This document shows, piece after piece, positions 10,503 to 19,493 of a stretch of 64,000 nucleotides of DNA (within the stretch, counting starts at the first letter, position 1; each line of letters opens with the position of its first letter). The notes below the pieces were generated by a model, which had not been told where the DNA came from, made no database searches, and saw only the letters and a program-made list of their open reading frames with translations. A program made the translations under genes and the position numbers. Source of the DNA: Moraxellaceae bacterium (GTDB lineage: Bacteria > Pseudomonadota > Gammaproteobacteria > Pseudomonadales > Moraxellaceae); contig JAUSND010000003.1 of assembly GCA_030646295.1 (NCBI GenBank), positions 434,001 to 498,000 on the forward strand. Direction: 5' to 3'.

Positions 10503-12017
10503 ATGACTGTCATCAAGCAGGACGACCTTATCCAGAGCGTTGCCGACGCCCTTCAGTACATCTCCTATTACCACCCCGTAGACTTCATTCAGGCCATCAA
10601 TGCGGCTTATGAGCGGGAGGAGAGCCAGGCTGCCAAGGACGCCATGGCCCAGATCCTCATCAACTCGCGTATGTGCGCCGAGGGTCACCGCCCGATCTGC
10701 CAGGACACTGGCATCGTCACCGTGTTCGTGAAAGTGGGTATGGAGGTGCGCTGGGACCTGGGTGGCATGAGCCTGGATGACGCCATCAACGAAGGCGTGC
10801 GTCGCGCCTACCTGAATCCGGACAATGTGCTGCGCGCCTCCATCCTGCGTGACCCGGCCGGCAAGCGCCAGAACACCAAAGACAACACCCCGGCGGTCAT
10901 CCACTACAGCATCGTCCCGGGTGACAAGGTTGAGATCACGGTTGCGGCCAAGGGGGGTGGTTCCGAGAACAAGTCCAAGATGGTCATGCTCAACCCGTCC
11001 GACTCCATCGTGGACTGGGTATTGAAGACCGTGCCGACCATGGGCGCCGGCTGGTGCCCGCCCGGCATGCTCGGTATCTGTATTGGTGGTACGGCGGAAA
11101 AAGCGGCACTGCTGGCCAAGGAGTCCCTGATGGATCCGGTCGACATGCATGAGCTGCTGGCCCGTGGTCCGCAGAACCGCATTGAAGAGCTGCGTGTCGA
11201 ACTCTATGAGAAGGTGAATGCGCTCGGCATCGGTGCCCAGGGTCTGGGTGGCCTGACTACCGTTGTCGACATCAAGATTCTGGATTACCCGACCCATGCC
11301 GCTTCGCTGCCAGTCGCGATGATTCCCAACTGTGCTGCCACGCGTCATGTGCATTTCGAGCTGGATGGCACCGGCCCTGCCGAGCTGGAAGTGCCTAAGC
11401 TGGAGGACTGGCCGAAAATCACCTTTGATTCGAGCAAGTCGCGCCGCGTAAATCTCGACACCATCACCCAGGAAGAGATCAACAGCTGGAAGACGGGCGA
11501 AACCCTGTTGTTGTCCGGCACCATGTACACCGGTCGTGATGCCGCCCACAAGCGCATGACGGAAATGTTTGCCCGCGGTGAGTCCCTGCCCGTCGACCTG
11601 AAGGGCAAGTTCATTTACTACGTCGGCCCGGTTGATCCCGTGCGTGATGAAGTGGTGGGACCTGCCGGCCCGACCACAGCCACCCGTATGGACAAGTTCA
11701 CCGAGGTGGTACTGGAAAAGACCGGTTTGCTGGGCATGATCGGCAAGTCCGAGCGTGGTCCGGTTGCCATTGAGGCCATCAAGAAGCACCGGGCCGTGTA
11801 CCTCATGGCAGTGGGTGGTGCGGCCTATCTCGTGTCCAAGGCCATCCGCAAGGCCCGTGTGGTGGCATTTGAGGATCTGGGCATGGAGGCGATCTACGAG
11901 TTTGTCGTCGAGGACATGCCTGTTTCCGTGGCAGTTGATGTGAAGGGCGAGTCGGTACACGACACCGCCCCGAAGATCTGGCAGGCGAAGATCGGCAAGA
12001 TACCTGTGAAAGCCTGA
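10503..12017 (+). CDS. fumA: Class I (iron-sulfur) fumarate hydratase
   Basis: A 504-residue homologue of the fused-chain class I fumarases FumA/FumB, which interconvert fumarate and malate with an oxygen-labile [4Fe-4S] cluster. Visible features are the cluster-binding region RMCAEGHRPICQDTGIV near residue 60, the GAGWCPPGMLGICIGGTAEKA segment near residue 180, and the C-terminal beta domain with GRDAAHKRM and KFIYYVGPVDP. ATG 10503 is chosen because GGAGA lies six bases before it and the product then matches family length; an upstream in-frame ATG at 10449 adds 18 unlikely residues. Codon use is strongly biased, suggesting high expression. It is followed by a terminator, so it ends its transcript. 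Confidence 0.93.
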   Translation: MTVIKQDDLIQSVADALQYISYYHPVDFIQAINAAYEREESQAAKDAMAQILINSRMCAEGHRPICQDTGIVTVFVKVGMEVRWDLGGMSLDDAINEGVRRAYLNPDNVLRASILRDPAGKRQNTKDNTPAVIHYSIVPGDKVEITVAAKGGGSENKSKMVMLNPSDSIVDWVLKTVPTMGAGWCPPGMLGICIGGTAEKAALLAKESLMDPVDMHELLARGPQNRIEELRVELYEKVNALGIGAQGLGGLTTVVDIKILDYPTHAASLPVAMIPNCAATRHVHFELDGTGPAELEVPKLEDWPKITFDSSKSRRVNLDTITQEEINSWKTGETLLLSGTMYTGRDAAHKRMTEMFARGESLPVDLKGKFIYYVGPVDPVRDEVVGPAGPTTATRMDKFTEVVLEKTGLLGMIGKSERGPVAIEAIKKHRAVYLMAVGGAAYLVSKAIRKARVVAFEDLGMEAIYEFVVEDMPVSVAVDVKGESVHDTAPKIWQAKIGKIPVKA

Positions 12018-12033
12018 CTCTTGTCATGAAGAA

Positions 12034-12059
12034 AACCCGCCTGCCCGGCGGGTTTTTTT
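12034..12059 (+). terminator. Intrinsic terminator of fumarase
   Basis: Stem CCCGCC (12036-12041) and GGCGGG (12047-12052), loop TGCCC, extended by flanking AA/TT, followed by seven T. Confidence 0.9.
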
Positions 12060-12133
12060 ATGGCGTGAGCGTGCTACTCAGCATGGCACCGAGTGTGTAG
12101 AGTCGGACGTGAAAAGCCTCGGGAGGCGTGATC

Positions 12134-12871
12134 ATGCCAGGATGGTTGTCACATTTTTTTCATCGGGCCCTGTTGGCCAGCAGCTTGCTGTTGCCGGTGT
12201 CAGGGTTCGCGCGAACGGAAGTATTGATAACGGGGGAGTGGCCACCGTATACCGGTGTGCGTGAGCCGCAGGGCGGGAGTGTTACGGCAGTTGTGCGTCA
12301 GGCATTGGCGGCGGAGGGCATGGATGTGCGTGTCGGCTTTTTTGGCTGGAACCGCTTGCGCCCGTTAATGGCGACCAACAAGGACTACAGTGGCCGCTTT
12401 CCTGATTATTATTCACCGGAACGCTCGAAGGGGTGCCACTACTCAAATGTGATTGGCGAGAGTCCGCTTGGGCTTGCAGAGTTGCGGACACGACCATTGC
12501 ACTGGAGCCGGGTAGAGGATCTTGTGCACTATCGTGTTGGAACAGTAAAAACCTATGTGAATGCCCCCTTGTTCGATCGACTGGCCAGTGAGGGGGAGAT
12601 CCGGACAGTCGAGTCTGCAGACGATGAGGGCAACCTGATGAATCTGCTGAATGGAGCCGTGGATGCGGCCATCATTGATCGTAATGTCTATGCCTACCTG
12701 ATAAGCAGAAGTCCGCGATTGAAAGCACAAGCTGACAAGATGCAGCTCAATCAGAAGGTGTTGATTGTGCACAGGCTTTATGTGTGTTTCTCCCGCAATG
12801 AAGACGGCCGAAAACTGCGCGACAGATTTAACCGTGGATTGATGTCCTTGCAGGCACCCGGCCCAAAGTGA
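12134..12871 (+). CDS. Periplasmic solute-binding-like protein (SBP_bac_3 fold)
   Basis: A 245-residue product with an N-terminal signal peptide (hydrophobic run ALLASSLLLPVSGFA) and the two-lobed amino-acid-binding protein pattern: GEWPPYTG near residue 30, GSVTAVVRQAL, and GAVDAAIIDRNVYAYLI near residue 180. ATG 12134 is preferred over GTG 12128 because GGGAGG is seven bases upstream. No permease or ATPase gene is nearby, as is common for orphan members in Pseudomonadales whose ligand and partner are unknown. Monocistronic on the evidence of a terminator before it and its own ribosome site. Confidence 0.7.
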   Translation: MPGWLSHFFHRALLASSLLLPVSGFARTEVLITGEWPPYTGVREPQGGSVTAVVRQALAAEGMDVRVGFFGWNRLRPLMATNKDYSGRFPDYYSPERSKGCHYSNVIGESPLGLAELRTRPLHWSRVEDLVHYRVGTVKTYVNAPLFDRLASEGEIRTVESADDEGNLMNLLNGAVDAAIIDRNVYAYLISRSPRLKAQADKMQLNQKVLIVHRLYVCFSRNEDGRKLRDRFNRGLMSLQAPGPK

Positions 12872-12926
12872 AGCCATTCCAGGTTTTTATTCTGTCAGGA
12901 CGGCATGGTATTGATGAGAGAATGTG

Positions 12927-13988
12927 ATGCACAACGCCCTGATTGCCTATGCGACACCGGTTTTCTTTCTGCTCATTTTCATGGAGTACTGGTGGAGCCG
13001 TCGTCAGGGCAGGAGTGTTCACGAATTCTCGGATAGCCTGACCAGTATCGGTTGCGGAATATTCACAGTCACTATCGAGATTTTTGCCAAGGCGGGTTTG
13101 CTGGTGTTGTTTGCGCTGGTTTCGTCTCATGGCGTGTGGCAGTGGTCGTCGGATAGCTGGGTGACCTGGGCAGTGTTTTTTCTGCTGCTGGATTTTGTGT
13201 ACTACTGGGCGCATCGCTGGTCACATGAACTGAACATCCTCTGGGCCGGACATGTGCCGCATCATCAGAGTGAGGAATACAATCTCACCACCGCCCTTCG
13301 TCAGGGTGCATTCCAGGATGTCAGTCACTGGCCGCTTTATCTGGGGTTGGCATTGCTTGGATGCCCGGTTGAAGTGTTTATCCTGCTGCTCACGTTCAGC
13401 AAGTTTTACCAGTTCTGGATACACACCCGTTTGATTGGGAAATTGCCGATTATTGAGGGCTTGCTGAATACGCCATCAGCACATCGTGTGCATCACGGTA
13501 TCAATGATCCCTACATCGACCGTAATCATGGCGGTACCCTGATGATCTGGGATCGTTTTTTTGGCACGTATATCGAGGAACAGGAAGAAGTGGTGTTCGG
13601 TGTGCGCAAGGCATTTCATGCACGCAATCCAGTGACGGCACATGTGGACTGGCTGATAACGATGTGGCGAGATGCCGTCCTCTCGGGACAATGGCAGGAT
13701 CGTTTCCGTATCTGGTTCAAGCCGACCGGCTGGCGACCAGATCATACTCGCGAGCTTGATCCCCGGCCGCCATTCTCATTGGCCCGCTTCCGGCGTTTTG
13801 TACCGGTATTTTCCGGCGTACAAAGGCAACAGGGCTTTTCCTGGTTTGTGCTGGCGATTGTGGGCAACAGCGTCATGATGCTGGGGTATGGCAAGCTGTC
13901 ATGGGGGCTGCAGGGTGTTCTGGCGCTGGGCGTGACATTTGCCCTTTGGCAAATGTCACGAGCATTTTCGGTTTCAGTAACTCAGTGA
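12927..13988 (+). CDS. Fatty acid hydroxylase/sterol desaturase superfamily membrane protein
   Basis: A 353-residue integral membrane protein with the three histidine clusters that bind the di-iron centre: HRWSH at residues 96-100, HVPHH at 109-113 and HRVHH at 186-190. The family hydroxylates or desaturates lipids, including sterols, fatty acids and ether lipids; the substrate cannot be told from sequence. A C-terminal pair of hydrophobic helices after residue 290 extends beyond the core. GTG at 12924 is also in frame, but ATG 12927 is the better start. The end overlaps the convergent TauE-like gene by seven bases. Confidence 0.82.
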   Translation: MHNALIAYATPVFFLLIFMEYWWSRRQGRSVHEFSDSLTSIGCGIFTVTIEIFAKAGLLVLFALVSSHGVWQWSSDSWVTWAVFFLLLDFVYYWAHRWSHELNILWAGHVPHHQSEEYNLTTALRQGAFQDVSHWPLYLGLALLGCPVEVFILLLTFSKFYQFWIHTRLIGKLPIIEGLLNTPSAHRVHHGINDPYIDRNHGGTLMIWDRFFGTYIEEQEEVVFGVRKAFHARNPVTAHVDWLITMWRDAVLSGQWQDRFRIWFKPTGWRPDHTRELDPRPPFSLARFRRFVPVFSGVQRQQGFSWFVLAIVGNSVMMLGYGKLSWGLQGVLALGVTFALWQMSRAFSVSVTQ

Positions 13989-14758
13989 TGATGGTGCTGA
14001 TGCATGTCTTCGGGTGCACTGCTGCTGTTTTGTGTTGTGGCAGGCATATCAATCTGTTTGGCATGCCCTGAGTGATCATTTCCCTTCAGGAAGGGCAACG
14101 CAGTCCAGATGCCAAACACGATCACCAGCAAGCCTGCAATCTGCCGTACGCCGGGGCGTTGCAGCATCTGGCGCAGTTCAGCCGCCATGGTGCCTGTCAC
14201 AAGCAGGAAGGGCAGGGTGCCCAGCCCGAAAGCAATCATCAGCAGGCCGGACATCATGGCATCACTGCGCGCCAGCGACAGGGTGAGGGCGCTGTACACC
14301 AGGCCGCAAGGCAGGAACCCCCATACACCACCAACCAGAACCGCCTTGAGTGGATGGTTCACGGGAAAGAGGCGTTTGCGCAGTGGATCCATCAAGCGCC
14401 AGGCGCCGCCACCGATCCGCTCCAGTCGAGCGAGACCATTCCACCAGCCGGCCAGATACAGGCCCATGGCCACCATGAACAGGCCTGCAACCAGACGTAG
14501 CCACATCATGCCGGCCAGTGGCGCAATCAGATGCTGACCCAACAGGCCAACAAGCACGCCGAGGATGCCGTAAGTGAGCAAGCGTCCTGCGTTGTATGCA
14601 AGCTGATAGCCGAACAGACGCTGGCTGGTGCGCATCTCGGCAGGCAAGGCAAAGCTGAGTGCCGCTGAAATACCCCCACACATGCCAATGCAGTGTGTTC
14701 CGCCAAGAAAGCCGGTCACCCAGGCCGTAAGCAGCAGTGAGTAGTCCATTGGTCCCAT
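13982..14758 (-). CDS. TauE/SafE-like membrane protein of the cbb3 assembly cluster, histidine-rich tail
   Basis: A 258-residue protein with about six membrane helices, the GTHCIGMCGGISAAL motif near residue 20 and GFLPCGLVYSAL near residue 147, typical of the TauE/SafE-like (UreH/DsbD-type) proteins that follow ccoS in many proteobacteria. The conserved Cys/His residues in the first helix and the tail ending in HQHHHH suggest metal binding. In this position copper handling for cbb3 oxidase is likely (inference), not sulfite export. Its ATG overlaps the ccoS stop by one base (TAATG). Confidence 0.78.
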   Translation of the reverse strand: MGPMDYSLLLTAWVTGFLGGTHCIGMCGGISAALSFALPAEMRTSQRLFGYQLAYNAGRLLTYGILGVLVGLLGQHLIAPLAGMMWLRLVAGLFMVAMGLYLAGWWNGLARLERIGGGAWRLMDPLRKRLFPVNHPLKAVLVGGVWGFLPCGLVYSALTLSLARSDAMMSGLLMIAFGLGTLPFLLVTGTMAAELRQMLQRPGVRQIAGLLVIVFGIWTALPFLKGNDHSGHAKQIDMPATTQNSSSAPEDMHQHHHH

Positions 14759-14919
14759 TATTTCTGTTTCCTGCGTTGTTCGCGGTCGTCCTGGAGAATG
14801 CGCTGCGAGGGGCCGTCCATGTCATCAAACTGGTCGTGTTTCACTGCCCAGAAAAATGACCAGATGGCAAAGCCCAGAAACATAAGGCCCAGTGGTACCA
14901 GAAAATAGATTACTTCCAT
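14758..14919 (-). CDS. ccoS: cbb3 oxidase maturation protein CcoS
   Basis: A 53-residue single-span protein. The helix (FLVPLGLMFLGFAIWSFFWAV) is followed by the CcoS signature DQFDDMDGPSQRIL and a basic end. CcoS is needed for cofactor insertion into cbb3 oxidase in organisms where it was tested. The start at 14919 gives the usual family length; longer in-frame readings run back into ccoI. It lies between ccoI (7 bp gap) and the TauE-like gene. Confidence 0.9.
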   Translation of the reverse strand: MEVIYFLVPLGLMFLGFAIWSFFWAVKHDQFDDMDGPSQRILQDDREQRRKQK

Positions 14920-14926
14920 GGCATTC

Positions 14927-17377
14927 TCATGGCGTCGCGACAGCAGTTGTCGTGCTGCGAAGTGGCTCGGGAAATGGTCTGGTTTTACGCAGACGCAGGG
15001 CATTACCTACAACCACCAGTGAACTGAGGGACATGCCTATGGCGGCCAGCCATGGAGGAACAAAGCCAAGTGCGGCAGGTGGTAGTACAGCCAGGTTATA
15101 GGCCAGTGCCCATGTCAGGTTTTGACGGATTATGCGCTGTGTGGCAATTGCTTGTTGACGAGCAGTAACCAGTGCACGAAGGTCATCACGAAGCAACAGG
15201 GCATCTGCGGTGGTTTGTGCCAGATCAGTACCGGATGCCATGGCAATCGAGAGGTGAGCCTGCCCAAGGCCGGGAGCATCATTCACGCCATCGCCAACCA
15301 TGACCACAATGGCACCTTCGGCCTGCAAGCGGCGTATGGCCTCTTGCTTGTCCTCCGGTAGCAGTCCTCCGGCAACATGATCCATGCCCAGTTGCCTGCC
15401 CATTTCTGTCGGTGCACTGGAGCGGTCGCCGGACAGCAGCCATGTTTTCAGGCCAGCTTCCTGCAGGGCATTAATGACTCCTGCAGCTTCGGGGCGCAGG
15501 CTGTCACTCAGTTTGAACCAGGCAAGCGCACCCTTGTCATCACTCAGCCACAGCCGGTCCAGATCCGTGGCCTGTGCGTGATCAAGTGCAAACTCTGCAT
15601 GGCCCAGCCGATAGTGGATGTCATTAATATCGGCCTCCACACCGGCACCAGAAGTTTGACGAAGGTTGCTGACTGCAAGGTTGTCTTGTGTGACTTGCCG
15701 GAATGCTTGTGCGACAGGGTGTTCCGAGAACTGTTCGAGCGCAGCGGCAACCATCCTGGCTTGCTCCAGTGAGCCGCGTACTGCGGCAGCCTCCCGGATG
15801 ACCAGATTTCCCTCGGTCAGTGTTCCAGTCTTGTCAAAAACGACATGAGTGGCAGCGGCGAGTGTTTCCAGGACATGGCCGCGGGTCAGCAGAAAGCCTT
15901 CACGGGCCAGTGTGTTGGTTGCACTGGTCAGGGCAGCAGGCGTTGCCAGCGAAAGTGCACAGGGACAGGTGGCAACCAGAACTGCCAGTGTGGCCCAGAA
16001 GGCATGTTCAGGATTAACCAGCCACCAGCCGATAAAAACTGCTACGGCCAGAAGCAGTACACGAGCAACAAATACATGCGCCATGCTGTCGGCTTTTTGT
16101 GCCAGTCGGGGTTTCTCAGCCAGTGCACGGTTCAGTAAACGGTTGAGCGTGGCCAGCGTGCTGTCGCCACCCGCACGCGTCACCTCGATCAGCAGTGGAC
16201 TTTCCGTGTTTACACTGCCACCGATAACCGTATCGCCTTTTTTCTTCGGAACCGGCAATGGTTCACCCGTAATAAGTGCCTCGGTCACCGCGCTTTGTCC
16301 ATCCTTGACAATGCCATCGGCCGCGATCGTTTCTCCAGGCCGTACCTGCAAATGGTCGCCAGTCTCAAGTGAGCTGGCGGCAATCACTTCCGTGTTGCCA
16401 TCGGCATTCAGCCGTGTTGCAAGGCGTGGTGTCAGCGACATCAGCCCGGCAGCAGTATCGCCGGCACGCTGCCGTGCCTTCATTTCCAGAAAGCGGCTGG
16501 TGAGCAGGAAAAAAACAAACATGCACACCGAATCGAAATAGGTTTCTCCTTCACCAATGAAGCTTGCGTAGAGTGAGGCAAAGTAGGCGCCAAAGATGGC
16601 GATAGTGACGGGAACATCCATCGTCAGGCTGTGTGACCTGAGGGCCCGCCAGGAGGCGCTGTAGAACGGGTAGGCAGAGTAAAACAGCACCGGAGTGGCG
16701 ATAAAGCCCATGGTGGCGCGCAGATAGTCGCGGTATTCCGTTTCCATGCCACTACTGCTGGCTGCACCAACATACATCGCCATGGCATACATCATGACTT
16801 GCATCATGCCGAGGCCGGCAACTGCCAGACGCAGCAGCAGGGTACGGCTCTCCTGTTTCAACTGGGCCGCGTGCGTGTCGGCACGAAAGGGGCGGGCGCG
16901 ATAGCCGATATTGGCCAGGCTGGCGAGCAGTTTGCTGATGGGCGTCTGACGGTCATCCCAGACCAGATGCAGACGATGATTGCTCAGGTTGACGCTGGCG
17001 CGGGCAACACCTGGCTGCTGTTGCAGACGCTTTTCAATCAGCCAGGCGCAGGCCGCGCAGTTGATTGCATCCAGCGTCAGTTCGGCACAGGCCAGTTCGC
17101 CCTCCCGCCCCACAAATTCGCGCTGTGCATCCGGGTGGTCAAACACTTCCAGAGCCAGTCCTTCCGGAAGGGCCGCAGGCCCGGCAGCAGGAGCATCACG
17201 ATCCTGGTAATAGCCCTCAAGCCCTCCTGCCATGATGGCTTCAGCAACAGCCTGACAGCCAGCACAGCAGAACGCGCGTGGCGTATCGAGCACCACGGCT
17301 TCAAAGCGCAGGCCCGACGGTACCGGCAAACCGCAATGAAAGCAGTTTGCTGCTGAGGGAGCTTCAGTGTTGTTCAT
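14927..17377 (-). CDS. ccoI: Copper-translocating P1B-type ATPase for cbb3 oxidase assembly (CcoI/FixI)
   Basis: An 816-residue heavy-metal P-type ATPase. The order is an N-terminal cysteine cluster (CFHCG, CCAGC), a heavy-metal-associated domain with INCAACAWLIEK near residue 107, eight membrane helices, the ion-binding TCPCALS motif, the phosphorylation site DKTGT, the SEHPVAQAF nucleotide-domain motif and GDGVNDAPG. The CPC motif indicates Cu(I). The family supplies copper to the periplasm for the CuB site rather than detoxification. Its start overlaps the end of ccoH by 14 bases. Confidence 0.93.
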   Translation of the reverse strand: MNNTEAPSAANCFHCGLPVPSGLRFEAVVLDTPRAFCCAGCQAVAEAIMAGGLEGYYQDRDAPAAGPAALPEGLALEVFDHPDAQREFVGREGELACAELTLDAINCAACAWLIEKRLQQQPGVARASVNLSNHRLHLVWDDRQTPISKLLASLANIGYRARPFRADTHAAQLKQESRTLLLRLAVAGLGMMQVMMYAMAMYVGAASSSGMETEYRDYLRATMGFIATPVLFYSAYPFYSASWRALRSHSLTMDVPVTIAIFGAYFASLYASFIGEGETYFDSVCMFVFFLLTSRFLEMKARQRAGDTAAGLMSLTPRLATRLNADGNTEVIAASSLETGDHLQVRPGETIAADGIVKDGQSAVTEALITGEPLPVPKKKGDTVIGGSVNTESPLLIEVTRAGGDSTLATLNRLLNRALAEKPRLAQKADSMAHVFVARVLLLAVAVFIGWWLVNPEHAFWATLAVLVATCPCALSLATPAALTSATNTLAREGFLLTRGHVLETLAAATHVVFDKTGTLTEGNLVIREAAAVRGSLEQARMVAAALEQFSEHPVAQAFRQVTQDNLAVSNLRQTSGAGVEADINDIHYRLGHAEFALDHAQATDLDRLWLSDDKGALAWFKLSDSLRPEAAGVINALQEAGLKTWLLSGDRSSAPTEMGRQLGMDHVAGGLLPEDKQEAIRRLQAEGAIVVMVGDGVNDAPGLGQAHLSIAMASGTDLAQTTADALLLRDDLRALVTARQQAIATQRIIRQNLTWALAYNLAVLPPAALGFVPPWLAAIGMSLSSLVVVGNALRLRKTRPFPEPLRSTTTAVATP

Positions 17378-17885
17378 GAACCAGTGTCAGCTTGTCCAGG
17401 GGGAAGTCACGGGTACTGCGCAGGCGCCATTCGGCATTGCCCAGTTCGATGTAGTGACGTCCCTGCAGGTCATGCGTGAGCATGCCCTGATAATGTCCAT
17501 CCGGACGGCGGGTCAGTACGACGCTTTGATCTTGTGTGGCCAGTGTCGGGTGAGACAGGGTCAGAGTGAGTATTTCCGGCGCAGGGATGCTCTTTGCGCT
17601 GACGAGAATGGCACTGATCTCGCCTGTCACATGGTCCATTTGCAACTCTGCCGAAAGCCCGAGTGCGGCAGCGGCATCATCACGTGCAAGACTCTGGTTG
17701 ATGGCCTTGCCATCCTTGTACCAGTCATCCCGTACCAGACTGTCCTGATTCAGGATGGCAATTGCCAGCGTGGACAGACCAGCAACCACCGAGGTTGCTG
17801 GCAGTGCAATCAGGAACCAGGGCCAGAACTGGCGATACCATGGTTTGACGCTTGTTGTGGTGGCCTGGTCAGCGTTCTGTGTCAT
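17364..17885 (-). CDS. ccoH: FixH/CcoH family cbb3 assembly protein
   Basis: A 173-residue protein with one N-terminal membrane helix (WFLIALPATSVVAGLSTLAIAIL), the conserved VRDDWYKDGKAINQ motif just after it, and a periplasmic beta-sandwich tail, as in FixH. The start at 17885 fits the family length and lies 13 bp after ccoG. FixH/CcoH associates with CcoP and the oxidase during assembly in studied species. Confidence 0.88.
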   Translation of the reverse strand: MTQNADQATTTSVKPWYRQFWPWFLIALPATSVVAGLSTLAIAILNQDSLVRDDWYKDGKAINQSLARDDAAAALGLSAELQMDHVTGEISAILVSAKSIPAPEILTLTLSHPTLATQDQSVVLTRRPDGHYQGMLTHDLQGRHYIELGNAEWRLRSTRDFPLDKLTLVHEQH

Positions 17886-17898
17886 CTGCAGTTGCCTC

Positions 17899-19341
17899 TC
17901 AGAGTGGTGGCGGTGCGAGGAAGCGACTTTCGGAAGATTTCCGGACATCCGGATCGCTTTTGGCCTGCAGATGGAACTCGATTTCGTATTTTGTCTTGTC
18001 CAGTTCGCCCGGGTCGCCCAGCAACGTGACGGGAACCGACTCCTGTTCACCGGGTGCCAGCGAGATCTCGATCGCTTCGCTCATGCGAATGTCATCGTCA
18101 GCCTCAATCGTCAGCGTATAGCGTTCAGCTTTCTGCGATTTATTGAGAGCCTTGACCAGATACACATTTTCGATCATGCCTTCACTGTTTTCCCGGTACA
18201 GCTGGTTGCGGTCACGGATGGTTTCCAGCTCTAGCGGAACGCGCAGTGTCAGGGCAACCAGGAATACAGTGGCCATGATGCCAATCAACGCGGCATAGCC
18301 GACCAGACGACCACGCAGGAACTTGTACTTGCCGCCCTTTTCCAGCAGGTGCTCGGTGGTGTAGCGGACCAGGCCGCGCTCATAGCCCATCTGGTCCATG
18401 ACCGAGTCACAGGCATCAATACAGGCGGCGCAGGAAATGCACTCGAACTGCAGACCGTTGCGGATATCAATGCCGGTAGGGCAGACCTGGACGCAGAGAG
18501 TGCAGTCGATGCAGTCGCCCAGCCCCTCACTCTGGTAGTCCGCTCCTTTCTTGCGGTTGCCACGGGGTTCGCCGCGCTTGGTGTCATAGGAAATTATCAG
18601 GGTGTCCTTGTCGAACATGACACTCTGGAAGCGGCCATAGGGGCACATGTACATGCACACCTGCTCACGTAACCACCCAGCGTTCATGTAGGTCGCAACC
18701 GTGAAAAAGAAGATCCAGAATATTTCCCAGAAACCCAGATCAAACCGAACCAGCTCCATGGTCAGGATGCGGGCATCAGTAAAGTAGCTGACGAAGGTGA
18801 TGGCGGTGACAAAAGCCACGGCCAACCAACCTACATGTTTGAGACTGCGCCGAACTATCTTTGAAAGACTGATATTTGCCTTGTCCAGCTTGATGCGGGC
18901 GTTACGCTCACCTTCGGTGATTTTTTCAATCCACATGAAAATGGTGGTCCATACCGTCTGCGGGCAGGTGTAACCGCACCAGACGCGACCAGCGAACACG
19001 GTCACCGTGAACAGGGCAAAGGCAGCCATGATCAGCAGCCAGGACAGGAAGAAGAAGTCCTGTGGCAGGAAAGTCCACCAGAAGATGTAGAACTTGCGAT
19101 TGGGCAGATCGAACAGCAGGGCCTGACGATCATCCCAGGTCACCCAGGGCATCAGCAGGAAAAGCCCCATGGTGAACCAGATGGTGTAGACACGAATTGA
19201 CTGGAAAAAGCCACTGATAGACCTTGCATGAATTTTCTCGCGCTTGGCGTAGAGACTCATGGTGGCTGGGTTGGCAATATTAACCGGGTCTGGAGACACA
19301 TCCTTGGTCGGCAGGCGGGAAGGGCTTTGCTTGTCGCTCAT
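17899..19341 (-). CDS. ccoG: cbb3 oxidase accessory iron-sulfur membrane protein CcoG
   Basis: A 480-residue protein with about five membrane helices, VWCGYTCPQTVWT near residue 120, YMCPYGRFQSVMFD near residue 228, and two ferredoxin-type [4Fe-4S] motifs, CIDCTLCVQVCPTG and CISCAACIDACDS, followed by an immunoglobulin-like periplasmic tail. CcoG is a cupric reductase for cbb3 copper insertion in Rhodobacter. It starts the ccoGHIS-TauE transcript, 147 bp downstream of ccoP and beyond a strong hairpin, so it may have its own promoter. Confidence 0.94.
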   Translation of the reverse strand: MSDKQSPSRLPTKDVSPDPVNIANPATMSLYAKREKIHARSISGFFQSIRVYTIWFTMGLFLLMPWVTWDDRQALLFDLPNRKFYIFWWTFLPQDFFFLSWLLIMAAFALFTVTVFAGRVWCGYTCPQTVWTTIFMWIEKITEGERNARIKLDKANISLSKIVRRSLKHVGWLAVAFVTAITFVSYFTDARILTMELVRFDLGFWEIFWIFFFTVATYMNAGWLREQVCMYMCPYGRFQSVMFDKDTLIISYDTKRGEPRGNRKKGADYQSEGLGDCIDCTLCVQVCPTGIDIRNGLQFECISCAACIDACDSVMDQMGYERGLVRYTTEHLLEKGGKYKFLRGRLVGYAALIGIMATVFLVALTLRVPLELETIRDRNQLYRENSEGMIENVYLVKALNKSQKAERYTLTIEADDDIRMSEAIEISLAPGEQESVPVTLLGDPGELDKTKYEIEFHLQAKSDPDVRKSSESRFLAPPPL

Positions 19342-19456
19342 TGTCGCGTGTCACGGCTTGAGGCCATGCTCCAAAGTGAATTGAGAAACTTCCTTGTTCG
19401 GGAGGCTTGTCGATACACTCTAGTCCTGATTTTAACAGCTTTGGCTGAAGAAGAGT

Positions 19457-19487
19457 GTGTGCCTGCGGCATCATGCCGCAGGCACAC
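19457..19487 (-). terminator. Strong hairpin between ccoP and ccoG
   Basis: A perfect 14-bp inverted repeat with a 3-base loop begins seven bases past the ccoP stop. On the minus strand it is followed by a T-rich but not pure-T run (ACTCTTCTTC). It may end most ccoNOQP transcripts or stabilise their 3' end, reducing ccoG expression. Confidence 0.7.
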
Positions 19488-19493
19488 CGGATC

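Noticed and set aside
10095-11960. A 621-codon open frame on the minus strand over the fumarase gene
   Set aside because: It is antisense to a well-supported gene with strong codon bias; such mirror frames are frequent in this base composition, and the translation is rich in His/Gly/Arg without a domain.
13982-14758. Sulfite/organosulfonate exporter as the function of the TauE-like gene
   Set aside because: The cco context and His tail point to metal handling; no sulfonate metabolism genes are present.
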